Assembly (NCBI GenBank): GCA_964547105.1
Contig: CAZJLO010000029.1
Location: forward strand, 1 to 25,164
Reading direction: 5' to 3'
Length of the DNA stretch: 25,164 bases
Source of the DNA: RXOA01 sp964547105
GTDB lineage: Bacteria > Bipolaricaulota > Bipolaricaulia > UBA7950 > UBA9294
Positions within the stretch are counted from its first letter, which is position 1; each line of letters starts with the position of its first letter. The translations under genes and the position numbers were made by a program. Under the pieces are notes generated by a model. That model was not told the origin of the DNA, made no database searches, and worked only from the letters and a program-made list of their open reading frames with translations. Positions 16,942-24,413 of this stretch are shown here, piece after piece.

Positions 16942-16984
16942 GGCAACACGGCATCAACCATCGAATCAGCCGGCCGTGATTGCC
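16942..16984 (-). promoter_or_regulatory. Leader hairpin directly after the Cys-Cys short ORF
   Basis: On the minus strand GGCAATCACGGC (16984-16973) pairs with GCCGTGTTGCC (16952-16942): eleven base pairs with a single bulged T and a 20-base loop. It begins at the base right after the TAG of the leader ORF, so a ribosome on the last codons would block it. No U-run follows, so it is not a classical intrinsic terminator. Further down, TCCTGC and GCAGGA (the latter overlapping the cysK ribosome-binding site) can pair, offering a route to translational control. Confidence 0.5.
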
Positions 16985-17056
16985 CTATCGGATCAGAGTG
17001 GAGGGACAACATCGGCGTTCACCCTGTTTGGAAACGTGCGTCTGCGTCATGCCCAT
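16985..17056 (-). CDS. Putative cysteine attenuation leader peptide (23 residues, Cys-Cys)
   Basis: A short ORF starts at ATG 17056 behind a near-perfect ribosome-binding site, GGAGGTGA (17069-17062 on the minus strand), with a five-base spacer. It encodes 23 residues: it begins MGMTQTHVSK and ends ERRCCPSTLIR, with two consecutive TGT cysteine codons at 16-17 (17011-17006), six residues before the TAG. The stop is followed at once by a strong hairpin and, 127 bases later, by cysK. The arrangement is that of an amino-acid attenuation leader for a cysteine biosynthesis operon; Cys-rich leader ORFs with this role are known upstream of sulfur genes in actinobacteria. Expression and regulation are inferred, not shown. 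Confidence 0.55.
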   Translation of the reverse strand: MGMTQTHVSKQGERRCCPSTLIR

Positions 17057-17089
17057 GCTGTTCACCTCCGTGAGAGATTGTGATACGCA

Positions 17090-17118
17090 AGCCTACCTTC
17101 GTGCGGACTCAAGGTCAA
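17090..17118 (-). promoter_or_regulatory. Putative promoter of the leader-cysK-cysE operon
   Basis: On the minus strand TTGACC (17113-17118) and TAGGCT (17090-17095) are separated by exactly 17 bases. Transcription would begin near 17083, about 27 bases before the leader ORF start. The -35 is five of six to consensus; the -10 is weak. Confidence 0.45.
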
Positions 17119-17138
17119 GCTTCCCACGCCGTTTCGGT

Positions 17139-17167
17139 TTGCCATCACACCGGTTCAAGCGTTACGT
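17139..17167 (+). promoter_or_regulatory. Weak candidate promoter for the giant beta-helix gene
   Basis: TTGCCA (17139-17144) and TTACGT (17162-17167) are separated by 17 bases, about 43 bp before the ATG at 17210. The -10 is poor. It lies back to back with the cysK leader promoter. Confidence 0.25.
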
Positions 17168-17209
17168 TTGAGCCACGCCAAGGCGGATCGGAAATTAAGG
17201 AGGAGCCCC

Positions 17210-20200
17210 ATGCGAAGCCGTCGATCTCATCTGCGCACGAGTGCCTGCAATCTGAAGTTGTTGTGTCTGACCGGCCTTCTTCTCGCTGTCGCCGTGACTG
17301 CTGTCTGGGCCGACACGCTGAAGGTTCCGGACGACTACCGGGATATCGAGGATGCCCTACGCGATGCAGACCGCGGTGATGTGATCGAGATCACGCGATC
17401 TCGAACTTTCCGTGAGTCGCTGAGTCTGCGCAACGTGCGCGACCTTACCATCACGGTTGGACGGTCGGCGAGAAACGTCGTCGTTCAGGGCCGCCGAGTG
17501 TCCGATCCGGTCATCGAGCTGATCAACTGCCGCAACATCACGATTGAAGGGCTGACGATCCAGAGCGGCTCGGTCGGCATCGACGTCCGCAGCGGCGGAC
17601 AGGATATTGTTATCCGCGACTGTACGATCCAGAAGAACGTCACCTCGGGCATCACCGGACACGACTACACGCTGGAAGAGTGTTCGGTGCTCGATAACCG
17701 TGCGTGGGGAATCGAGTTGATCGGAGATCCAACCGATCCGAATGAAGCCGAGATTACCCTGATCGATACGCGTGTGCAGCGGAACATTAGCGGCGGCGTC
17801 CGCGTTCAGTCCGCTGTTGCACACCTGGAAGCGTCCACATTCTCCGGCAACCTTGGCTACGGCCTGCTCATTGATGGCGAAGCAACTGTCGACTTCGAAC
17901 AAGCGGCGGGAATTACGGAAATCCGTGAGAATCGGCTTGGCGGTGTTCTCGTCACCGATGCTTCATTCGCCCTGCGGGGCAGTGCGTTGGTGACAGCCAA
18001 CCTGGGTCCGGGGATCGTCGCCGAGCGAGCGACGCTCGTCGTAGATGGAGCCGATGTCCGCGATCATGGCGACGTCGGAATCGTGTATCGGCAATCCCAG
18101 GGCAGCATCCTCAACAGCCTGATCACCGAGAACGCAGGAACCGGGGTTCTGGTGGACGAGGGCAGCGTCATCGAGGTCGGAGCATCCACGATTTCCGCGC
18201 AAGGGGAGGCCGGCATTCGGGTCGTCAACGGCTCCCGGATCACCGTACGTGATGGATCGCAAATCCTCGAGAACGCCCTATCGGGGCTTGTTCTGGATGC
18301 AACTGTGGGCACAGTTCTCGATTCCAACATTGCCGGCAATGTCGAGAACGGCATCCTCCTCCTTGCCGGAGCTGAAGCGACGCTCAACAACGCGACGGTT
18401 CTCGCCAATCTCATCGACGGGATCCGCGTCGATGCATCCACGCTGACCATTGCCGGCGGAGACGTCAGCGGCAACGGGAGAAGCGGAGTGGTCGTTCTTC
18501 CCGGCAGCAGCGCACAGATCACGGACGGTGCGCTCGTCCAAGCCAACGGGGAAGACGGCGTGCTGATCGAACAGGCTACCGCGGAAATCCGATCGGCGAC
18601 GGTCCAGGCCAACCAGCGCGACGGCGTGCGCGTCGTTGGTGAAGCGTCGGCAATCGTCCAGGCGTCCCAGGTCCAAACCAATCAGCTCAATGGCATTACG
18701 GCCCAGGATCACGCCGCAGTGGTCATCAGCGACTCCTCCCAGGTCATCGGGAATGCGCACCACGGCTTGTCTCTGTTCGCCGCAACGGGGACGGTCGATG
18801 CAAGCAATCTCTCCGAGAACGGAATGCACGGAGCCTATGCTACGGCAGAGTCGATGCTCCTTGTTCGAGACGGCGCAACCTTCCTTTCGAACGGACAGTC
18901 GGGGATTCTTGGTGAGGATGCCGCGTCGATCGAAGTCTACGATGCCGAAATCCGATCCAATGGATTGCACGGCGTCCAGCTCATCGATGCCGAAGCCAAG
19001 ATCGAGACCACGCTCATCGCCGACCAGACCCACAATGGCGTCGATCTATTCGGAAGCTTCGCCTTCGTCTCGGACTGCGAGATTCGTCGAAACGGCGAGC
19101 AGGGAGTGTACGAGCTCCAGTCCCGGCTTGCGATCACCGACAGCATCGTTTCCGGCAATATCGTCAACGGGATTCTCCTTGACAACGCGGTGGCGGAGGT
19201 TCTGCGCTGTACGGTCGACTCGAACGGAGTCCACGGGCTTTCAGCGATCAACAACTCGAGTGCGACGGTCACCTCGACGGTCGTTTCGACGCACCCCGAG
19301 GATGGCGTGGCCTTTGCCAACAGCGCCGGCGACTTTCTGACCAGTGAGATCATCGACAATGTCGAACACGGAGCGTTTGCCGAAGTGTCGACGCTGGTGA
19401 TGGAAGACTGCCTCCTGGCGCGAAATCGTTTGAACGGCGCGTCGCTTCTGAATTCCACCGGCGACTTCACGGCATGTCAAGTGGAGAACAACCTCCAGCA
19501 GGGCATCGGGCTTCAGGATTCCACCGGCTCATTCGTCAACTGCGTCGTGACGGGCCAATCCCAGGAGGGGCTCGTCCTTGTGAATGCCGCGGCGGCCGTT
19601 CTCGACTCCAACATCGACCGAAATCAAAGCGCCGGCATCACGGCAACGAATTCGGTGATAGCGATGGATGGTGGCTCGGTCAAGGACAACCGCGGCAACG
19701 GCGTACAGCTTTCCAATGCTTCCCTCAACGCCGACACCGTGGTCTTCAATGAGAACGCCGGCTACGGCATCTCCGCCACATCTTCCGGAGCCGGTCTTGA
19801 CGGCTGCGAAGTCGTGGGAAACGATCTTGATGGTATCTGGCAGTACTTCTCCCAGGTTTCGGCGGAGCAGACCGTTTTCTCGGAGAACGGCCTGAGCGCG
19901 ATCAATGCACAGGAGCGGTCGCGGATCACGCTGCTTCGGTGCGAAGTCTCGGACCACGGGCAGCCCGCGATGGTGCTGAGCGATTCCACCGCCGATGTTC
20001 GGGGCTCGACGATTCGGGATAGCGGTCTGGCCGGCATCCTCGCCACCCGATCCGTCATCCAACTGGTCGACGAAAGCATCGTCTCCGGCCACAATGGACC
20101 CGGGGTGGAAGTCGTAGAGAGCTATGTTGAGATCCGCGGCAGTTCCATAGTCGAGAATCGATCGGCAGGCATTGCCGCAACCACAACGACGCTGTCCCTT

Positions 20201-22156
20201 GTTCGGGCCATGGTGCGCAACAACGACGGCGATGGCATCCGAATGGCCGATTCCAAAGCGGATATCGACGCATCGGACGTTGACCGGAACAACGGACGTG
20301 GAATTGCCGCCGAGCTGAACTCCGAGATCAAACTCGCCGATTCTCGGATTGTCGACAACGGAGAAGAAGGCGTGCTGCTGAATGCCAGCGCCATCGAATC
20401 CGAGGCTAGCGAGATCGCAGACAACGGAGGCGCCGGGATCGCGGCCACCGGAGGAAGCCTCGAGCTTCTCGAAACCACCGTCACCGGCCACCCGGAAGAC
20501 GGAATCGTTCTATCGACGTCGACAGCGACGATCGTCTCCTCCGTCATCCGCGACAACCGCGGCTACGGTTTGAGCGGCGTGCTGGGATCGTCGGCCAATC
20601 TGACATCCTCGCTGGTTACTGAGAATCAGCAAACAGGGATATGGCTGAACGACTCCGCCGTCGATGCAAATCGTTCCACGATCGAAGACAACGGCGGCTC
20701 GGGAATCGCCGGAGTCGACGCGATCGTCAATGTGGGCGACTCCAGCACGATCACCGGCCACCCTGACGCGGGCGTGCATGTGGAGACCACGTCCGCCAAG
20801 CTGCTCGACACGACGATTGCCGACAATGGAGGTCCCGGAGTCTGGGCCTCCGAATCTAAGATCACGATCCAAACCTGCTTCATTCGCGAGAACGACGAGG
20901 AAGCGATTCGGAGTTCGGCAAGTTCGATCACCGCATCGACATGCACTCTGGAAGACAATGGCGGCTCCGCCGTGACCGCACTGAGCCGCTCGCGGATCGC
21001 ACTCGTTGGAAGCACAGTCAAGGATCACCCGCAAGATGCTATCGTCAGCAACAACAGCTCTGTCGACCTTGAGGACAGCGAACTTGTCGACAACTCGCGA
21101 CAGGCCGTCGTCGCCGATCAAAGCACGATCACCGTCACTGGAACGCTCATCGCCCGTCATGGCGGCAGTGCGTTCGATCTGACGGACTCGCGGGCCGACA
21201 TCACCAGCGCGCGCATCGAGAACAACGACGATGTGGCGGTGGTTGCCGTGACGTCGACAATTGCGTTCGATGATACGTCGATTTCCGGTCATCCGGATTC
21301 CGCGATCCTGTTGGATCGATCCTCCCTCGAACTGGTCGGCTCTTGGATCGTCGACAACCAGGGAGCCGGCGTGGTTGCGCGCGATGCGCAGGTGACGGTT
21401 GCCGGCAGCACCCTTCAGGACAACGCAGGCTCGGCGCTCGATCTTGAAAATAGCTCCGCTGCGCTGACCGAAGGGTCCGTCCTTCGAGACAACGGCGATG
21501 TCGCGGTGGTCGCTTCGAATGCAACCGTATCGATGATTGCGTCGGAGATCTCCAACCACCCCAGCTCGGGGATCATCCTCGACCACAGCCCGGCATCGTT
21601 TAGCGAGGCAACGATTGCCGACAATCAGGGATGGGGGATCGAGGCGGAGAATCGAACCGCCGTGATGACGCGGAATTCAACGCTTCGCGGCAATGAACTC
21701 GGCGGCCTTGTGCTCCGCAGTTCGGTCGCCGCGCTGCTGGATACGCTGATCACGGAGCACCCTTCTCTCGGCGTCCTCGTTCAAGGACGTTCGGCTCTCC
21801 TGGCAATCGGAGCAACCATCTCCGAAAACACCGGGAATGGCCTCTCCGTAACGGAGTCCGCGGCATCGCTGCGCGAAACGGCGCTGCTGCAAAATGGAGG
21901 GCACGGGGCCTTCTTTGCCGATGGATCCGTGTCGTCCATCTTCATGTCCGAGCTGACCGGGAATCTGCTGGACGGACTCCACTTGGAGATGTCCGTTGCT
22001 TCGGTACGGCAGAGTTCCTTCTTCGACAATGCAGGATACGGAATCTTCATCGACGGGCAGTCTCTCGTATCCGGATACGAGAACTCCGCATCCGGCAACG
22101 GAACGGATCTATCACCCAACGTACCGGTGGAGCTGGTCCAGGCCCGCCCCGAGTAG
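17210..22156 (+). CDS. Giant secreted right-handed parallel beta-helix protein
   Basis: A 1648-residue exported protein. The N terminus (Arg-rich, then LKLLCLTGLLLAVAVTAVWA) is a signal peptide; the mature chain begins DTLKVPDDYRDIEDALRDAD, the entry motif of DUF1565-type beta-helices. From there to the C terminus I count about 70 rungs of 20-24 residues, nearly all of the form N-xx-G-[IV]-x5-7-A-x-[IV]-x7-[IV]-x-[DE]-N: each ends in Asn, forming an asparagine ladder, and continues with a Gly-containing turn. Some rungs lack the Asn and carry GHP, DHP, THP or NHP instead. Cys is scarce. At about 4.8 angstroms per rung the fibre would be near 34 nm long. There is no visible anchor or second domain; the last residues are VPVELVQARPE. 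I set the start at ATG 17210 because TAAGGAGG lies just upstream. Similar proteins act as adhesins or polysaccharide-binding surface fibres; no catalytic residues are evident. Confidence 0.9.
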   Translation: MRSRRSHLRTSACNLKLLCLTGLLLAVAVTAVWADTLKVPDDYRDIEDALRDADRGDVIEITRSRTFRESLSLRNVRDLTITVGRSARNVVVQGRRVSDPVIELINCRNITIEGLTIQSGSVGIDVRSGGQDIVIRDCTIQKNVTSGITGHDYTLEECSVLDNRAWGIELIGDPTDPNEAEITLIDTRVQRNISGGVRVQSAVAHLEASTFSGNLGYGLLIDGEATVDFEQAAGITEIRENRLGGVLVTDASFALRGSALVTANLGPGIVAERATLVVDGADVRDHGDVGIVYRQSQGSILNSLITENAGTGVLVDEGSVIEVGASTISAQGEAGIRVVNGSRITVRDGSQILENALSGLVLDATVGTVLDSNIAGNVENGILLLAGAEATLNNATVLANLIDGIRVDASTLTIAGGDVSGNGRSGVVVLPGSSAQITDGALVQANGEDGVLIEQATAEIRSATVQANQRDGVRVVGEASAIVQASQVQTNQLNGITAQDHAAVVISDSSQVIGNAHHGLSLFAATGTVDASNLSENGMHGAYATAESMLLVRDGATFLSNGQSGILGEDAASIEVYDAEIRSNGLHGVQLIDAEAKIETTLIADQTHNGVDLFGSFAFVSDCEIRRNGEQGVYELQSRLAITDSIVSGNIVNGILLDNAVAEVLRCTVDSNGVHGLSAINNSSATVTSTVVSTHPEDGVAFANSAGDFLTSEIIDNVEHGAFAEVSTLVMEDCLLARNRLNGASLLNSTGDFTACQVENNLQQGIGLQDSTGSFVNCVVTGQSQEGLVLVNAAAAVLDSNIDRNQSAGITATNSVIAMDGGSVKDNRGNGVQLSNASLNADTVVFNENAGYGISATSSGAGLDGCEVVGNDLDGIWQYFSQVSAEQTVFSENGLSAINAQERSRITLLRCEVSDHGQPAMVLSDSTADVRGSTIRDSGLAGILATRSVIQLVDESIVSGHNGPGVEVVESYVEIRGSSIVENRSAGIAATTTTLSLVRAMVRNNDGDGIRMADSKADIDASDVDRNNGRGIAAELNSEIKLADSRIVDNGEEGVLLNASAIESEASEIADNGGAGIAATGGSLELLETTVTGHPEDGIVLSTSTATIVSSVIRDNRGYGLSGVLGSSANLTSSLVTENQQTGIWLNDSAVDANRSTIEDNGGSGIAGVDAIVNVGDSSTITGHPDAGVHVETTSAKLLDTTIADNGGPGVWASESKITIQTCFIRENDEEAIRSSASSITASTCTLEDNGGSAVTALSRSRIALVGSTVKDHPQDAIVSNNSSVDLEDSELVDNSRQAVVADQSTITVTGTLIARHGGSAFDLTDSRADITSARIENNDDVAVVAVTSTIAFDDTSISGHPDSAILLDRSSLELVGSWIVDNQGAGVVARDAQVTVAGSTLQDNAGSALDLENSSAALTEGSVLRDNGDVAVVASNATVSMIASEISNHPSSGIILDHSPASFSEATIADNQGWGIEAENRTAVMTRNSTLRGNELGGLVLRSSVAALLDTLITEHPSLGVLVQGRSALLAIGATISENTGNGLSVTESAASLRETALLQNGGHGAFFADGSVSSIFMSELTGNLLDGLHLEMSVASVRQSSFFDNAGYGIFIDGQSLVSGYENSASGNGTDLSPNVPVELVQARPE
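20486..21757 (+). repeat. Four-rung super-repeat marked by His-Pro turns in the beta-helix gene
   Basis: Turns with His-Pro instead of the usual Asn begin at 20486 (GHPEDG), 20756 (GHPDAG), 21023 (DHPQDA), 21287 (GHPDSA), 21554 (NHPSSG) and 21755 (EHPSLG). The spacings are 90, 89, 88, 89 and 67 residues, that is four, four, four, four and three rungs. An earlier THPEDG at 19289 is followed 88 residues on by GQSQEG at 19553. The repeat is in protein pattern, not close DNA identity, so it is old or maintained by selection. Confidence 0.85.
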
Positions 22157-22181
22157 GACGGGAAGCGGGCGAACGAGAATC

Positions 22182-22221
22182 GCCCTGCAGCGAGCGAGCC
22201 AACCATCGTTCGTTGCAGGGC
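22182..22221 (+). terminator. Probable terminator hairpin after the giant beta-helix gene
   Basis: GCCCTGCAGCGAGCGA (22182-22197) pairs with TCGTTCGTTGCAGGGC (22206-22221): 16 pairs including two G-U, loop of eight bases. It starts 25 bp after the stop codon and is followed by the modest TTAGTT. Position between convergent genes supports a terminator. Confidence 0.6.
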
Positions 22222-22228
22222 TTAGTTA

Positions 22229-22262
22229 CCCGTAGGCGGTTGCCGTAGGCTCCGCCTACGGG
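22229..22262. terminator. Second hairpin at the convergent junction
   Basis: CCCGTAGGCGG (22229-22239) and CCGCCTACGGG (22252-22262) form a perfect 11-bp stem. The 12-base loop holds another copy of CCGTAGGC, so an alternative 8-bp stem with a three-base loop can form. The right arm overlaps the last codons of the minus-strand PPC/LVIVD gene. No T-run follows on either strand. Confidence 0.45.
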
Positions 22263-24319
22263 GTCGGGTACAAAGAACTGATCACCAATCCTTCTTCCAG
22301 GTCAGCGACATAGATCAGGTTCCCCGCAACATGAACCGACATGGCATGTCCGGGTGTCTCGAGCATCGATTGCATCACAGGATCTCCGGGATTGTCCAGT
22401 CCGAATGCAACAACCCCACCTGAATCAGCCGCCGCCAGTAGGATCCGTCCACCATCGTCCAGGGCGAGCGATTGCACCTCGCCATCGACCGGCACCGTGT
22501 TCTCAAGACGTGGCGACGAGATATCCGACAGATCGACAACCGCAATCCCTCGATACCCCATCGCAACGAACGCGACCGGCCCATGGAGAAGGATATCACG
22601 GGCTTCGCCGGGCGTTTCCATCGATCCGAGGAGGACAGGAGCGTCGGGCGTCGAAATGTCGAGGAATTCGATTCCGGCATCGCCCGCCGCAACGGCGACT
22701 AAATCGTCGGAAATCTCTATCTGTTCTGCAAATCCTCGCGTGGCCCATGATCCGATGAGAGTCGGGGTGGATGGGTCGGACACATCGACGATCAGCACAC
22801 CTCCGCGCTGATCGGCGATCACGGCGATTCCGCCCACAACCTTGATGTCCCGAGCCGATCCGCTCGTGTCGAACGTGGCCAGGAGCGCGGGATGGGTTGG
22901 ATCGGAAACGTCGATGAGGGCGATCCCATCGCCTCGACTCGCGACGTAGGCGATCCCGTCGACCACATCGATCGCTTGTGCGTACCCTCGCGTCGTGTGT
23001 CCGCCGATTTCCCTCGGCCGTCCGGGATCGGAAACGTCGAGAACGACCAGCCCTTTTGTCCCGACGACGAAGTAGGCGATTCCCTCGTTCGCCGCTCCGT
23101 CAACATCCAGGGTGTATCCTTGTGGATTGAACACTGAGAGGATCTCCATCCCAAGCACGCCGCGGACATCGATCCGATAGGCCGTGGGGGCGTGCTCAAG
23201 AAGCGGGCGCAGTTGCAGAAAGATCGTCCCGTCTTCCGCCGCGTCCCAGGACAACTCCCCCTGATCGCCGTTGGCGATCGCCAGTTCGGGAGAAAGCAGC
23301 GACCCGGACGGTGAGCGAAGCGCCGCCACCACACCGCCGCCCGTGTCTGCAAGGTTCGGGACCATCACCGTGATCGCATATGCCGCGCCACCCGACGTAG
23401 AAAGTGAGAACCAGTCCTCGTCCAACGCAACCTCAAGAACGCCTTCGACCCCGCCGAAGCTGGCGCTGATCGGCGTGGCTTCCTCGGCCCGGTTTCCATG
23501 AGCGTCCTCGTACCCGTCTTCGATCACTCGCAGCTCGTAGCTGCCTTCGCCGCTATTCGGAGCGCAGACTCTGATGAACCACGGCCCGGACAGATCCGCA
23601 GTCAACCGGAGCGTGCCCTCGTCATCTCCGGCGTCATCGGCGCTCTGTTCAAGCGATCGCCCATCCGAGTCGAAAACGGCCACCGACAACCCGCTGCTCC
23701 CCCCGCGCGGTCGAAGCCCGACACTGTAGCGATAGCCTCTTGACACGGTCACGACGAAGAAGTCGCAGTCCGAAGCGGTCTCGATCGCCCCGATCGCCCA
23801 TGTGCCATCACGATCGATTGGAGTCGCTTCAAGGGGCGTGTCCCCATGATCGTCGCTTGCCTCCGCGCTCAACGTGAGCCGATAGCACCCCGTGCCGGAA
23901 AGCGCCGACGCTTGCCGGACCATCGCAAACCAGGTTCCCGAGACATCGCTCGTCCAGTGGAGCAGCGCCGAGCTGCCGCCTCCCGAGTTGTCATCCACGC
24001 CGGCAATCCTCAGCCCGTCTTCCCCAAACAGATAGACCACCGGGTCGGAGGGATCGGCAAGTCCATCAACGCGGAGGCAATACGATCGCCCGGTCTCGAC
24101 GCGGAACATGTAGTAGTCTGCATCTCCTGCCAATTCGATGCATCCGTCTTCCCATCCCTCGCCAGCGATGATCGGGGTGGCGGAAAGCGGGGAATTGCCG
24201 TGATCATCGGAGGCATGGGCGGCAATGCCGATCGCCAACACCATCGTCAAGCCCACCGCCCAGCTTCGCCATCGAACTCGACATCGATGTCGATCTTGAT
24301 ATCGATATTGGTCGGTCAT
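22256..24319 (-). CDS. Secreted protein with three PPC domains and an LVIVD beta-propeller
   Basis: A 687-residue exported protein. An unusually Arg-rich n-region (residues 5-18) and hydrophobic core AVGLTMVLAIGIAAHA form a signal peptide, cleaved probably after Ala36. Three pre-peptidase C-terminal (PPC) beta-sandwiches follow, each opening with a near-identical motif: DDHGNSPLSATPI (about 38), DDHGDTPLEATPI (about 155) and DAHGNRAEEATPI (about 270). The C-terminal 290 residues hold six LVIVD repeats (for example GLVVLDVSDPGRP, GIALIDVSDPTHP, GVLIVDVSDPSTP, GIEFLDISTPDAP), predicted to fold as a beta-propeller. PPC domains aid secretion or substrate binding of extracellular enzymes, but no peptidase domain is present. 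ATG 24319 has GAAGGGAG upstream. It converges on the giant beta-helix gene. Confidence 0.9.
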   Translation of the reverse strand: MTDQYRYQDRHRCRVRWRSWAVGLTMVLAIGIAAHASDDHGNSPLSATPIIAGEGWEDGCIELAGDADYYMFRVETGRSYCLRVDGLADPSDPVVYLFGEDGLRIAGVDDNSGGGSSALLHWTSDVSGTWFAMVRQASALSGTGCYRLTLSAEASDDHGDTPLEATPIDRDGTWAIGAIETASDCDFFVVTVSRGYRYSVGLRPRGGSSGLSVAVFDSDGRSLEQSADDAGDDEGTLRLTADLSGPWFIRVCAPNSGEGSYELRVIEDGYEDAHGNRAEEATPISASFGGVEGVLEVALDEDWFSLSTSGGAAYAITVMVPNLADTGGGVVAALRSPSGSLLSPELAIANGDQGELSWDAAEDGTIFLQLRPLLEHAPTAYRIDVRGVLGMEILSVFNPQGYTLDVDGAANEGIAYFVVGTKGLVVLDVSDPGRPREIGGHTTRGYAQAIDVVDGIAYVASRGDGIALIDVSDPTHPALLATFDTSGSARDIKVVGGIAVIADQRGGVLIVDVSDPSTPTLIGSWATRGFAEQIEISDDLVAVAAGDAGIEFLDISTPDAPVLLGSMETPGEARDILLHGPVAFVAMGYRGIAVVDLSDISSPRLENTVPVDGEVQSLALDDGGRILLAAADSGGVVAFGLDNPGDPVMQSMLETPGHAMSVHVAGNLIYVADLEEGLVISSLYPTP
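24266..24307 (-). repeat. Degenerate hexanucleotide repeat encoding (X-Arg) dipeptides in a signal peptide
   Basis: On the minus strand seven consecutive six-base units read TATCGA, TATCAA, GATCGA, CATCGA, TGTCGA, GTTCGA and TGGCGA (pattern NNTCGA). They encode residues 5-18 of the PPC/LVIVD protein as alternating X-Arg pairs (Y-R, Y-Q, D-R, H-R, C-R, V-R, W-R), giving the signal peptide a strongly basic n-region. Confidence 0.8.
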
Positions 24320-24413
24320 CAGACTCCCTTCGGAAACATCGGTTGCTCCGAAGAGTAGACAGTGTTCCGGAAGCGGTCAACCGCGCTGGTCGATGACGAT
24401 GATCGAACATCTC

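Noticed and set aside
16925..17009. Fragments resembling a SAM-I riboswitch on the plus strand (CCGAAGCCCGGCAAC and ATCAGAGTGGAGGGA)
   Set aside because: The two motifs occur in the reverse order of the SAM-I aptamer and on the strand opposite to cysK; the resemblance is explained by the leader ORF and hairpin.
20510..21586. A long open frame (358 codons) on the minus strand inside the giant beta-helix gene
   Set aside because: It mirrors the repetitive, codon-biased plus-strand gene, which has a signal peptide, a ribosome-binding site and a coherent fold; the antisense translation has none of these.
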